Positions 43,115 through 55,384 of a DNA stretch of 64,000 nt are shown piece after piece (position 1 is the first letter of the stretch; each line of letters begins with the position of its first letter). Under the pieces are notes generated by a model. The model searched no databases and was not told the origin of the DNA. It saw nothing but the letters and a program-made list of their open reading frames with translations. A program made the position numbers and the translations under genes. The stretch is from NCBI RefSeq assembly GCF_033807575.1, contig NC_084708.1, positions 6,100,501 to 6,164,500 of the forward strand, given 5' to 3'. The stretch is from Cydia pomonella (lineage: Eukaryota > Arthropoda > Insecta > Lepidoptera > Tortricidae).

Positions 43115-46100
43115 CAAATTTACAATTCTTGTCGTCGTATTTTTTTTACCTGTGCATGTGATTCATTATAGATTCATCTCTTAAATTTTCGAGACCTATA
43201 ACAACGATCAATATTTTAGTAACATTAACCTACCCGCGAATCCTAAAACATTACGCCAATCCCATACAAACATGCTGTATTGACAGAACTCAAACTCCAC
43301 TGTGCACCTATGACAGCTCGAATACTAGCAATAATTAAACGCAACGTTTGTGCTGCGTTTAATTTAAACTGTTTATTCAATACTGCCGTCCTATCACTAA
43401 AACCTATCAAAGCTGCATATTACCAGTTTTCGTTTGGATGAATATTCTAAGACAGGAAAAAATTCTCTATCGACTGGTCTTGGAATCATATTTTTATCAT
43501 TTGTAGTTTCGGAGATACAGACTCGACCTAACACGCTAACTGCATTATAATATGATACTTCTCGATACTATAAAATCGCAAACCCACATTAATCTTCTAT
43601 AAGTAATATAAAAGCGCTTAGCCAGTTGTTTATTTTAATTAATCTTTTACAACATACAAAGCTAAAACACATTTACTTGGAAAAACTTTATAAATTTCCA
43701 TTAAAGCCATTTAACCCTATTATTATGTTTTATCACGTACACTTTTTTATAATAAATACTATACAAAAAAAACAGTTACTACGCTTAAACATGGCTAACG
43801 TTCTTTAACTGTGTGTTTAAAAGACTTTTATTGCGATCCATATTACAAATACACCACTAAAACCTATTTAGTTTTCTTAACGGGTAATTATGTATGAGAA
43901 AAAGAATAATAATACAACAGTTAAACATGGCCAACTAACAATGATACGCTAAAACCCCGCTAAGTATAAAACATATTCCCTTAAATTTTATTACGTAGGA
44001 CAGACAGTTTTTCAATGCGGCGCGCGCGCAGTAAGTTGTCTGTTTTCGTTGGTGAGTAATGGATGCATGTTTATGTCAAAAATGTCCGTGTAAGTGTTAA
44101 ATATTTCTTTATATTAAAGATTTAGGCACACTAAGATTAGATTTTAACTATCTTAGAATTTGTATTTTCCTACACATCTTTTAGACTACATAAATAAGTA
44201 ATGAAATAAGGAATAATTTATAATTGTTATTTCTTTTATGTGTTATACGATTTTCAGAATACAGGCTTAGATTTAGCAGACCTAGAGAGAAGGGAATCTA
44301 AATAGGTACAGTTAAAAACAATGGCCAGTAGAGTATTAAAATCAACCCTGGCAGAACGCTGTGATTTATGTACCTATCACTATAACTTGAATTTCAGTGG
44401 ATTTATCTTGAGACCGTAACGTGTAAGTCCAAATCAAAATGCTTTCTAAATTAGTGTTCGTGTTCATGGTGCAGATAGTCTATGTTAGATGAGTAAAAGA
44501 GCCTTGACGGTATGTTTAAAGTGATAGAAGAAGAAAATATAATTTGTTAGAGTATATACAGTTATGAAATAAAACAGGAGACAACACGCTGCGCCGTTCT
44601 GTGCAAGAAAAATGAAGATCAAGAGGAATCCACCTTTATATGCTGTTGACGCCCTACTTAATAACTATGGAACTAGATATCTATCACAGGAGATACATTA
44701 AGAGAACGCAATATGCCTAGTAAGATGTCGAAGTCACTCGTGTTGAAAGCATTACCGAAATCCAAGAACGATAACACCCTGATATACCATATATGCAGTA
44801 ATTTTTACAAGAGCGGTGAAGTGCTGTGCCATGTGGGGTAATCGGGTTTGGTTTATATGGATTTGTGAGCGCATGTCTATTCAAAACAGTAACCTGTTGA
44901 TGTACAAAGACACTTAAGAACTTTAGAGAGGAAAGGAAGAAATGGAAATAAATAGAGCGGTAGTCTAAGAAGAAGGAGGAATTGGACTTTTTAGCAAAGG
45001 AATAAGTAATAGCGGTATCTTATTAAAGCGACGGGAAAATATAAGAAGAAATACATATGATGATATGATCAATAAGGTCAATTAGAGTTTTGGCTCAGAT
45101 TGTCGACTCCAACGGCATTAGACGAAATGAACATTACGTCCTCTCTAAGGGCACTATCAGGCAGGAAGAAGGATAGTCAGAAGTTGAGGTATTTGAAAAA
45201 AAGTTAGGTTGATGCATTAGAAGGAAAGTTTAGGATATCCTACTTACCGAGAAATTTTTTCAGAAGAAAAGAAGTCCAGATTAAGGGAGTCGAGACCAAA
45301 GAAGTCATTAATTCACCTTTTTGATGGTTCTAACTCCAAGTAACTTAAGAAACTACCAAACTTTAGTTGGTCCCCAAATTCAACGAAATTATGAATTTGT
45401 AGCCTTTGATCATCTCCGCATATTGTACTGCAGTGATTCCGTAATGCATGACACTTAGCTTTATATTTATGCGAAGGATATTAAAGGCAGATGCTAAAGT
45501 AGGTAACACATTTATGTAAATTCGTTTTTTATCTTATGTGTATCCAACTAGTAAGTCCTCACCGATTACAGAGACAACTGCTCCAAATTCGGCATAATTA
45601 CTACAGATTTCGATGCCTCTAAACCTAGTAAGTAGCATGTTGAGTTACCTTTTACCATCGTAAAACTCAGGAAGTCACAAATCCCATATAAAAAACTAGT
45701 AGGAATCTGAGAACTAATAGATTTTAGTGTGGTCATTTAGCCTTACTAGGTTTTTGAACTGGCAATCAAAGCGCGGGGGGCGCATTTTCAAAAGTGGTCT
45801 TTATTAGGTACTGGGCCTTACATGGATCACCTGATACTTACCTTACAATGGTTAGTAATCTACGCCTACATCTAACAAATATTTGAGACTGACACAATTT
45901 TCGTTTTTACTCCTTCGCGTAAAATTGTACAAAGCTGAAGACTGATTTGTCAGTATTTTTTACGTTTTTAATATTATTTTTGAATGCAAATAAATACATA
46001 TACGATACAGGTGTGATTTATTCATTTAACAATAAGTAACTCTATAAACTTAGTAGTATAATGCTAATCAACGTGATTTTATTTAAAAAAAATGCAAATA

Positions 46101-46840
46101 TTTCCACGACTTAAACCTAGTGAGCATTCGTCATTTAACGGGGTTTTAGAATAGGAACGCATACAAATTACTTCAATATGTAGGGTCATTACATAGCTAA
46201 AAAACGGTCACAATCCAATAACGTGTGTATTATAAATGTTTTCTAGGTAATATTTTAACAGATACAATACTATAAAATTGTTCAGTACCTTTGCGGTTAT
46301 TAAGCTATGTTTTGTTTATTACACAATTCACAATTACGATACTATAAACACGTAAATTGACTTTGGCCGTTATTTAGATATTTTTTATATATTATTCAAT
46401 TCTAAAGAACGGCTAAAGTATACTTAACGGTGTTTTAGGAGTAATATCGTACATATTTTAGTAATTATTTGCAATACTAAAACACAAAATTGTGATTTTC
46501 TAATTAATAAAATAATATTTGAGAAAATGGTTTTCAAAAACAGTAAGCATAAATTTAGTTTTAATTTTTGCATAAAAGAAATCCCGAATAAATGTACACA
46601 TTTTCTAGAGATATTGGTTTGAACGTCTTTTGCCCATATCTCAAAACTATAATTTGTGGGTTAGATAGGTTTTAGGGATAGGACGGCAGAATATGTTAGG
46701 AGGCTGATGGTGTTATGCTTTCCATTTGCCAACGTTTTGATACTGCTAGTTAAATGAAGCCTAGAATAGAAATTGTGTTTATTACATAAATTTTGATAAA
46801 TAATGAGAATCTCTACACATATTGTTTTAAGTTCACATTT
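43115..46840. other. Largest blank stretch: no gene or repeat identified
   Basis: I see no supported coding region, RNA or clear repeat in this 3.7 kb. A CG-alternating run 'gcggcgcgcgcgc' lies near 44019-44031. The 60-codon (43626-43808) and 66-codon (46661-46861, minus) frames are AT-driven and domainless. Confidence 0.45.
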
Positions 46841-46845
46841 GTTAA

Positions 46846-47143
46846 GAGGGAAGTATACCACAAAATGTCCGTAAAAAAAGAGAAAACGATTTCTTCTTCT
46901 AAATATTTTCCATTCCCTATGATTTTTTTGTATGTTGATACAATGAAAAACTAGATTTATAGGTTTTCCTATTTTTCAAAATAGCGAGACCTATAAACCT
47001 AGAATATATTATGCTGAAGCGATCCACATTAAAATCAAAGTGATTTGTGAAGATTTTGTTAGTGGACAACGTTTTCTCCCGAAATGAAATTTCGTGGAAA
47101 ATTTACCATTATTTCATTAGATTCGAAAAGCTATTTTTCCCTC
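46846..47143. mobile_element. MITE with TTAA target (copy 3 of 3, best preserved)
   Basis: GAGGGAAGTATACC at the left and TTTTTCCCTC at the right are bounded by TTAA at 46842-46845 and 47144-47147. It shares its interior with 10096-10379 and, inverted, 13377-13663. Confidence 0.85.
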
Positions 47144-47149
47144 TTAAGA

Positions 47150-49045
47150 AAAAAATGCACAAATTTTATTGTAGGGCACTTTTATTAAAATAACGTATGA
47201 ATTAGAAAGTAGTAGCTATTCTCATAGATGGAGATCCTTTTTTTAACTTTCGAGAATCGATTGTACCTACTCGTGACTCTGATTAAAATTGATCTAAAAT
47301 TTCTTAGTACTTATTCTACAGGGCGTCCTAAAATACGAGGACATACATTTTACTGTGTCAATCAATCATTGGCTTTTAACATCAATAATATGATGGAATT
47401 AAACAGCGTCCATAAGATTGCGACACAAAATGTTGATTATGACACTGTGTACATTGTTGCTAATTTTAATAAAAAAAAAGTGTTTGTGTATCAAAACTAT
47501 AGGAGAATATTTTGAAGATAATACGTTTTGTTTTAGATAAACACATATATTTACAACAACTTATGAAAACATTTAGGTATGAGTCTAAGTCTAACATCGC
47601 ATCGTAGCTTGAGTGATAAGCTTTTATTTTCCATATTTTATCGTTACACAAAATTATTCAGAAGTTCTATCAGAAAACGCGCATTCGCTATACGATTGAC
47701 TGTATTTCTAACAGTGATTTACTTTCAAATTCCCCACTCAAGCCTTATACCAGCGTCCTTTATTCCGTAAAATCAATTTTATTTCTATTTCAGATGTCGA
47801 CGTCAAGCTAAATCCTTCGATATAAAGCGCTTTGAGAGCTACTGGAGTCAAAGATGAAATCAATCAGAAAGTAAGTCTCCCTTACAGTAGATTGAGACAA
47901 ATTTATATTTTATTGATGGTTAATAAACAACTTAAATGACAATGCTATAAGGTTAGGTGAGATAAAAGAAACTATGGGGCAATAAACACAGATAATTAAA
48001 TATTATTAAGTGATAACATCAAAAACTAGTGGCTTTGTAAGAAGAGTAAGTGTATGGCTTCGCCGCAAAAACTGAATTGACAAAAAAACATTTATTTAAT
48101 CATCGAACCTGCTTACAAAATTTCACAATAAAATATTAACTTGAAACTTGAAAATACTCACGTAAAATTTCCTCATGCGGTTTCTCTTGGCCCAAGCAAA
48201 ATAAACTATGTCGGTCTTAACCCATCTTACCTTAATGAATTTTCTATTTATTTAGAGCGATATCATTACAATGCATGATTAGAGAACAAACCCTATATGA
48301 ATACGCTCAATCCATATCTATATCCAGACCCAAAAGACCCAGTTTCATTGATAAATAGCTAGTTAATAGTTATCTGATATTTTACTATGAACCGTTCTGT
48401 ACAAACGTATTCTTTCCTAAACCAGCATGTAGAAAATTGTATTTCGTCATCCTTCGAATAATATTTCCTGATCCATATTTTTGACAGAGTGAATTATGGC
48501 CCTTTACATGGGAGACTGATCAGGTTTGATATGTCAATAGACGTGTAACATCGATGAATATTAATGTAGTCGGTGCTATACGACTGCAGAAGGAAGGTCG
48601 TAAGTTCATTTGATCCTGTAGGGTTGAGAGTACTTTTTGAATTGGAAGATGGGTGAAGGCTTAAGCAAAGCCATGCATGTTACTTTTGGATAAGATATGG
48701 GGTGTGCTAAGGTTTTTGTAGTGTGATCGTTGGCCATCGTTCTTTTCTATAAACGGAATGTGTAAGGTATGATATAACTGTATAATCATATTTGATTACA
48801 GATTACTACATTCAGTTTAAGTTCGTTATTAAAGAACATATTTCGTACAAGTTTTTTACAATCAAGTAATATTAGGTTATTTTCCGAATAAATTCCAATG
48901 TGCATATTTTAATAGGGTTCTACTTGAACCTTTTGGAGAAAATTACGATATTTGTGCATATTTTAGAGAGGGTTAAGTGGACTTGAACTAAATTGAATTG
49001 GAATATTTTTTCTCTTCTCTTCTCAAATATAAATCAATAAATATA
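47150..49045. other. No gene seen
   Basis: The 95-codon frame 47228-47515 (MEILFLTFENRLYLL...) has no recognised domain, promoter or homologue that I know. I do not call it. Confidence 0.4.
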
Positions 49046-49049
49046 AATA

Positions 49050-49283
49050 TTTTTAGGGACATTCTTACACAGATCGACCTCGTCCCAAACTAAGCTTGTA
49101 CTATGGGTACTAGACGGCGCTATACATATTCATATATGCAGATAAATACATATTAAGATATATATGTAATATCCATAACTCAGGAACAAATATTCGTGAT
49201 GAACACACAAATAAATGTCCTTACCAGGATTCGAACCCGGGACCCTCTGCTTCGTAGGCACGGGCACTAGCGACTGGGCTAGG
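49050..49283 (-). mobile_element. Diverged tRNA-derived SINE
   Basis: The minus strand carries TAGCCCAGTCGCTAGTG (A box) and GGTTCGAATCC (B box), then 'ggtaaggacatttatttgtg'. It shares the body plan of 8077-8379 but with many differences, so it is an older or separate subfamily. Confidence 0.82.
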
Positions 49284-49309
49284 AGGCCGTATACTTATTT
49301 TTATTTTAT

Positions 49310-49625
49310 TTTGATAGGTTCAGTTAGCGGTACAGAGGGGTAACGCCGCCAGTGTTCAGGGGTCCATGCCCCAAGCCGACCTGTTGGACGGGGTGTTCTT
49401 TTTATGATTGTGGTTTTGTAGGTAACTTTATTTTTATATTATTTTCTTTTATACTAACCGTTTTGAATGGTTCACGGTTAGTTTCACTAAACTTAAATCG
49501 ACCGGGATATAAACTAACTTTTATATTATTTTTGAGCTCCCGATATTTCGACGCAGTTACATGTACATGCATCTTGTTCACGGGTAACTGGAGATAATTT
49601 GTGGGTGTCAATGTTGTGTAGACCG
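49310..49625 (+). repeat. Probable LINE-derived interspersed repeat
   Basis: 'gccgccagtgttcaggggtc', 'ctcccgatatttcgacgcag' and 'atcttgttcacgggtaactg' are phrases I associate with a widespread lepidopteran repeat. There is no second copy here. An 81-codon frame inside is not convincing. Confidence 0.5.
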
Positions 49626-49688
49626 CGCTCGGTCTACACTCATTCGTTCTTCTTCTTCGTTCTTTTATACTTCTTGTTTGCTTAGGTA

Positions 49689-50072
49689 CAGTCAAGGTAT
49701 TCAATATCGACACGTACAAAGTTCACAAAGTGCTATAAATATGTACACACAACCTGATTGCCCATACGTTAAGGTATTATAATAAATAAATAAATAAATT
49801 CATTTATTTCGACCAACTTAGGATCATATTATATTAAAATTATTATATTAAAACGTAAGATTAAAGTTTAACTTAAACTAAATTAAGTCAAATATTATAA
49901 GTCAAATATATTACTCATATTTTAACCTAGTCTAGAGAGGCTTGGACACCAGTACGTGAATCATATGACAGTGATTCAGGCACTGGCAGTCAAACCTCTC
50001 CGCAAACGCTCTCAAGTACCTACACATTTTTGGCACTTTTTCCGAGTCGATATGTGTCAAATACCTTGATTG
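49689..50072. mobile_element. MITE of the 40906 family, split by an insertion
   Basis: The left half (49689 to about 49778) matches the inverse of 40906-41037 ('cagtcaaggtattcaatat', 'gtgctataaatatgtac', 'gttaaggta'). The right half (about 50013-50072) ends 'tttttggcactttttccgag', then 'ataccttgattg'. Confidence 0.75.
49779..50012 (-). mobile_element. Retroelement tail inserted in the MITE
   Basis: Read on the minus strand it ends 'gtcgaaataaatgaatttat' followed by an ATTT-type tail, as in lepidopteran LINE or SINE 3' ends. It separates the two halves of the MITE. It is non-coding and its clade is unknown. Confidence 0.6.
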
Positions 50073-50074
50073 CA

Positions 50075-50765
50075 GTTAGTTTTTGTTTTTTAGTTTTATT
50101 TTTAAATTTCCTAATTATGTTTAATTTTCTAAACACAATCAAATTAAAGTTTGTATGTTTCAAAATCGTAAACGTTCTTATTATCATCAACGTACATATC
50201 TCCCAAATACACTTAGACTAACATATTTTCCTTGACATTTCCATAGACGAGGGAAACTAAAATGTGTGGTCCTCTTTTCATGACTATGCAAACATGTTTA
50301 ACTAAAACGTTAATGTTGCTTGCAAATTTATGAAAATGTTCGTGGAATTTATTAAAACGGAGAGAGCTCGTTATGAACTCTAAGTCCCGTCTTCAGGTGA
50401 TGTCATTCCCACATTATAGACTGCGAAATATGCACGTCATATTTAAGAATCGATGTGGTAAAAATGTTAACTAAAGTTGCTCTGCTTAGACAGTATTTAC
50501 TTATAATGCTTACTATAAGGAAATACAACTAATACAAGAAAAACATACTAAAAGAAATCTGCAAACTTATAAATAAAAAATTGCCCTAGGTCTCTAGATA
50601 GGGTTCCCAAGTGGCCGCATTGTCCCGCTAAATAGCAATACTAATCTGCTAGGTGAGATAGTGGCCAGCCCTGTGATCACCGGAAGACGGGTTGCAAGGT
50701 CTTTAAGAGGGAGCGTAAAGTCAGGAAATTAGAAAGGGACAAAAGATGCTGCGCCCCGCACGAAA
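50075..50765. other. No gene seen
   Basis: Unassigned. Confidence 0.5.
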
Positions 50766-50769
50766 CTTT

Positions 50770-51105
50770 TTTTTTTTATACTACGTCGGTGGCAAACAAG
50801 CATACGACCCGCCTGATGGTAAGCAGTATCCGTAGCCTATGTACGCCTGCAACTCCAGAGGAGTTACATGCGCGTTGCCGACCCTAACCCCCTCCCGCCC
50901 CTCGTTGAGCTCTGGCAACCTTACTCACCGGCAGGAACACAACACTATGAGTAGGGTCTAGTGTTATTTGGCTGCGGTTTTCTGTAAGGTGGAGGTACTT
51001 CCCCAGTTGGGCTCTGCTCTAGATCTGGAATGACATCCGTTGTGCTGTGCCCTACCACACAAAGCGAGATGAAATTCACAATGCCCATACCTCTCTTGTG
51101 AAACT
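50770..51105 (+). repeat. Long interspersed repeat (family of 22640 and 9885)
   Basis: It starts with a T-run and 'tcggtggcaaacaagcatac', continues 'ggagttacatgcgcgttgcc', 'caccggcaggaacacaacac', 'gaggtacttccccagttggg' and 'cattcacaatgcccatacct'. It is the most complete copy. Confidence 0.82.
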
Positions 51106-51109
51106 TGCG

Positions 51110-51785
51110 ACGGAAGTAAGTTTGACGATTGCGTGGATTTTAACGTGTTGTCTCAATAACTATAACTATGAAAGTATCTTTCTATTCTTTTGATTAAAAT
51201 TTTGCTAGTCAAATCTGTCCGTTATATCAGCTAATAAAAGGACTTAAATGATCCTGCTATTATGCAAGGTAACGATATAGGTACAATTGAAAATAAATGA
51301 AAATTAGACATTTTAATGTTTTTAAAGTCAAATATAGTCTTATTTCCGAGTGTAATTTTTCATGGCATTTTCCCTTGATTTAGACGGTTAAGTGGCTGTC
51401 AATACCTAAAGCGCGCACACTGTCTATTTGTATCGGAGTAAATGAGATAGCACTGTCGCATGTTACTGGGCCTGGGCAAGGGAATAATAAGAAAAATATT
51501 TAAATAAAAAAAGTGGATTATTAGTGTAATATTTTACTCAATAGCGGTTTAGATATAAATGTTTTGAAATTGTGATTTTAATTGCAGACCCATAAGTCAA
51601 AACAATAAAGACATAGAACCGTTTAATTGTGATTTTAAGACCAATCTTTGCAATTATTTTCTATCGAGCCGATTTCGTTCAATCATGTATCGAGTACAAC
51701 CACGGTCTTTGAAATATAATTAATATGAACATATATTTTTCTTACTTTACTAAAACAAATAGTCTTTCTTAAAAAACTGTTTAAG
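51110..51785. other. No gene seen
   Basis: AT-rich, unassigned. Confidence 0.5.
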
Positions 51786-51789
51786 TAAC

Positions 51790-52101
51790 ATCAATTTCAA
51801 GGACATTGGGTGTTGACAGCCTCTTAAAATGTCAATATAAAAACTGCAATTTTGCATTAACCGCCTCTCAAATGCGACGCGCGCTAGGCCTCCGCGGCGG
51901 CCCCAGACTCCAACCCCAAACCCCGCAAAATATGTAGCTACTACTACCCAGGGTACCATACTTGCGAAGTTTGAGGCTTTCGGCTGAGGACGCGGCCGCA
52001 CCAGCACCAATTTTGGTGCCTGGAATATGGGACGATGCAAGTGTATCTACGCAAGTAGCGTCCCAGAGAAGAAGTCGACCCATAATGTGTTTGTAAAGCA
52101 T
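51790..52101 (-). pseudogene. LINE-associated coding fragment (LLLWDATCVDTLASSH motif)
   Basis: The minus-strand frame from 52101 reads MGRLLLWDATCVDTLASSH, then GAGAAASSAESLKLRKY, and in the +1 frame continues SSYYFAGFGVGVW-like sequence. I recall a very similar LxWDATCVDTLA.SH...A...AE..K..KY segment in many lepidopteran retroelement-derived predicted proteins. The GC content is far above flanking DNA. The reading frame breaks near residue 50 and ends in an AT-rich tail, so it is a pseudogene. The exact element type is uncertain. Confidence 0.6.
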
Positions 52102-52119
52102 TTATTCGGAGAAGTAAGT

Positions 52120-52448
52120 GGATGAAGCGCTGGCGACCTAGCGGTAAGAGCGTGCGACTTGCAATCCGGAGTTCGCAGGTTCAAACCCCGACTCGTACCA
52201 ATGAGTTTTTCGGTACTTATGTACGAAATATCATTTGATATTTACCAGTCGCTTTTCGGTGAAGGAAAACATCGTGAGGAAACCGGACTAATCCCAACAA
52301 GGCCTAGTTTACCCTCTGGATTGGAAGGTCAGATGGCAGTCGCTTTCGTAAAAACTAGTGCCTATGCTATATCTTGGGATTAGTTGTCAAGCGAACCCCA
52401 GGCTCCCATGAGCCATGGCAAAATGCTGGGACAACGCGAGGAAGAAGA
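52120..52448 (+). mobile_element. tRNA-derived SINE with 10-bp target duplication
   Basis: The tRNA-like head has an A box CCTAGCGGTAAGAGC and B box GGTTCAAACCC. The body is shared with 21770-22068. It ends in (GAA)n. AGAAGTAAGT flanks it at 52110-52119 and 52449-52458. This is the best-preserved copy of its family here. Confidence 0.92.
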
Positions 52449-52461
52449 AGAAGTAAGTATT

Positions 52462-53708
52462 CAATATTTAAAATTGGCAATGGCGTTCATATATAAGTAC
52501 TTTTTAAAACTGAAAATACACACAAAATGATTTATTAAGTAACATATTTCATTATCTTCTTTAATTCCGGAAAAGAACAAGCGGTTGTCAATGGTGTATT
52601 TCTTTCAATATTATGAAAATGAGACAAGTTTTAACCCTTTACGTAAAAAGTTAGCACACATAAAACTCTTGTGAAGTCTTTCCACGGTATTGAAACGAGC
52701 CGAGATCAATTCACAACACCTTGTAATATAGTTATTGCCTACGTGTTAAAAACAAAATAGCATCGCAAAAAACCCTGCCACCACCAGAGGTCGGAGTTTA
52801 CGGCAAAAAATATTCGATTTCACTTAGCGTTACTACCCCAAAATTACCTTGAACCCTCGCTTTTGCAACTTTAGACTCTATTAGCAAGAAATAAAGGCGA
52901 TTTGTCGCGATCGGGAGAACCAAGATGGATGGTCTCTGATCATCTGCAGAGATTTCTTCGGGAAAATATGAAGATGAAACTTGGCACATGGTCTTCTTGT
53001 TTCGTTTTTGTTAGTATTTGAAGAGAATCTTCCACGACACCGACCGGAGTGATATATTCAATGACATATAGGGTGTTGTGAAAGTTTCCGAGTTTTACGA
53101 TGTGATTTTATTGCTGATGTGTTCCTGATATCGTAGAATTGGCCAGATGCTACGAGCTGTATTTTCAATATCTTATTATAAATAAATACGGCTTTATAAA
53201 AGCGAATTATTTTTATGGAGGACTTTATAGAATTCTGAAGGATTCTTAAAGAGTTTCTAGGAACGAGTTTCTCATTCCAGATAAAGTACTTAAGTACATA
53301 ACAATGCGTAAAAAAATAGTTGATATACAATACCTGCCGGTGACAATGGTACAAAGATACAAAACAAAATCTAAAAGATCGCTGTAAGTGCCTCAGTTAT
53401 TTAAAGCTTTTCAATTTTGATGTTAATTAAATATGGCAAACAAACAATTTATATTTAGTATTTATAACAAATAAATGTTTGTGTGAAACTGAGATCTAAC
53501 GCGTTTATTTCGTCGCTAGAGGCGCTAGTGTAGCAAAAGGTCACCGAAATGACAATTGTCACTTTTTCTGGGTGGGTTACGCGCGTTTATTGTACGTAAT
53601 TATCTGGTGACCTTATTACAATATCTCGAATAAGCACTCATATTTAAAATATGAGTTACTGCTCAATGAGTGTCAGTAGGTACTTTAAAAGCGGAGTTAA
53701 GAATAATA
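52462..53708. other. No gene seen
   Basis: The 98-codon (53058-53354) and 63-codon (52798-52989) minus frames show no recognisable domain. Confidence 0.45.
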
Positions 53709-53711
53709 AAT

Positions 53712-53972
53712 AATGAATAAATATTATAGGACATTATTACACAAATTGACTAAGTCCCACAGTAAACTCAATAAGGCTTGTGCTGAGGGTACTTAGACAA
53801 CGATATGTATAATATATAGATATTTATAAATACTTAAATACATAGTAAACACCCATGACTCAGGAACAAATATCCATGCTCATCACACGAATAAATGCCC
53901 TTACCAGGATTTGAACCCGGGACCATCGGCTTCATAGGCAGGGTCACTATCCACTAGGCCAAACTGGTCGTC
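53712..53972 (-). mobile_element. tRNA-derived SINE copy
   Basis: Same family as 8077-8379 with the head (GGCCTAGTGGATAGTGACC and GGTTCAAATCC) and full body; the tail is AATA-rich. Target duplication is hidden by simple sequence. Confidence 0.9.
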
Positions 53973-53979
53973 AGAAAAA

Positions 53980-54915
53980 GAAGAGATGTAAAACTAGGCG
54001 GGTCGAAGGAGCAACTTCTTAAGAAGTTATTTGTGTTACAGTACAGTAGAATCAGTTATGGTATGTATTAAATATGATTTGAATTTAAAAACTTTGTCGC
54101 GCCCACGATGACGCGCAGATTTGTCAAATCTATCCTTTAATATTAATAATATGAATTCGAGTCGAGGCGTCTTCGTGAATGACATGATCTATTACTGTAC
54201 TTCGAACCTTACTCCACAGTTGCGCCTACTAGTGAGCACAAACGGTAGCCCTCATTAATAATATGTATTTAGGTAGCTATATTATTTACTACTTACCTTC
54301 ATATTTACATGAAAGAGTCTAAAGCTTTGAGGGTGCTATGTGCAACATGTACTTTATATTAATTCAATACGCTGTCGTTTACACATTTTGATTTTTAACA
54401 AATAACATCCCCTAGAAATCAAGCAAAAACTACCCTTGCTCTAAACGCTTGTACAACAAAACTATTCATTTTAAAAGATCACACTTCCGTTTCCTTTTAC
54501 TGTATTTTGAACCTTAAAATGAGTGTGATACAGTGACTTTTTGGATTTGATAATATTATAGTTATATTTTGTTGGATTACATCTGATCTGAAGTGTCCTT
54601 GAACGGCTGATGCGGGGGTGTGAACCACTCCAGAAAGATCTGAGGGCTGTAAGATGTTTAATTTAAATACAAACGCGTATTAAATTTTGGTATTGCGTAT
54701 GGGATTTATAAAAATATCGGGTGATTCTGTGTTTACTTGCAAAGGTATGTAAAATAGTGTACAAATGAGAATTTATTTTGTTTGTCATTGACATGTTAGC
54801 ACATGCAGCAAGTTTGACAATAACAACTTAGAATGTAAGTAGTTGCTTACAACTTATTTAAATAAATATATTACTTGAAGTAAATGAGCCGGTCATTAGC
54901 ATGTCGGGCCATGCT
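53980..54915. other. No gene seen
   Basis: Unassigned AT-rich sequence. Confidence 0.5.
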
Positions 54916-54919
54916 CAGT

Positions 54920-55380
54920 GTAGGATTCCATAGTTACCCGTCCGTCAAAATAGAGTTTTTTTGTAACAACTAAAAAACGGCTTAACCGATCAGGTTCGCT
55001 TTAGTTTTCCTTAAAAGTCTTTACTATTTTTATTCATATTTTTTTAACCCATGGTTTAAAAGTTGGACACATTTTTTTTTTCTTTAAAGCGATTGTTTCC
55101 GAAAATATTATGTTTATCAAAAAATGTTTTTGGAGACACTTATACGTTTTGAAAGATCTATCCCACGTCATCCCACACTACAGGTGTAAAGCGAAAAAAA
55201 AAATTACCCGCACTTTTCGTGTATGGTACCTTGTTTTTTTCTCAATTTTATTTTACAACTCTTTTTCACACAACTTTCTAGCACTAACGATCACGGAGCA
55301 AAGTCACAGACGGACAGACAGACAGACATACTGAAACTATAAGGGTTCCTAGTCGACTACGGAACCCTAAAAAGTGCTCG
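54920..55380 (+). repeat. Interspersed repeat ending 'ctacggaaccctaaaaa'
   Basis: It ends with 'gacggacagacagacagaca' and 'ctacggaaccctaaaaagtg', like 6690-7095 and 19993-20205. The left part ('gttacccgtccgtcaaa', 'cggcttaaccgatcagg') is typical of the same lepidopteran repeat. The 74-codon frame inside is not a gene. Confidence 0.7.
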
Positions 55381-55384
55381 GCCA

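Noticed and set aside
47228..47515. 95-codon frame
   Set aside because: No recognisable domain and AT-driven composition; no splice or promoter support.
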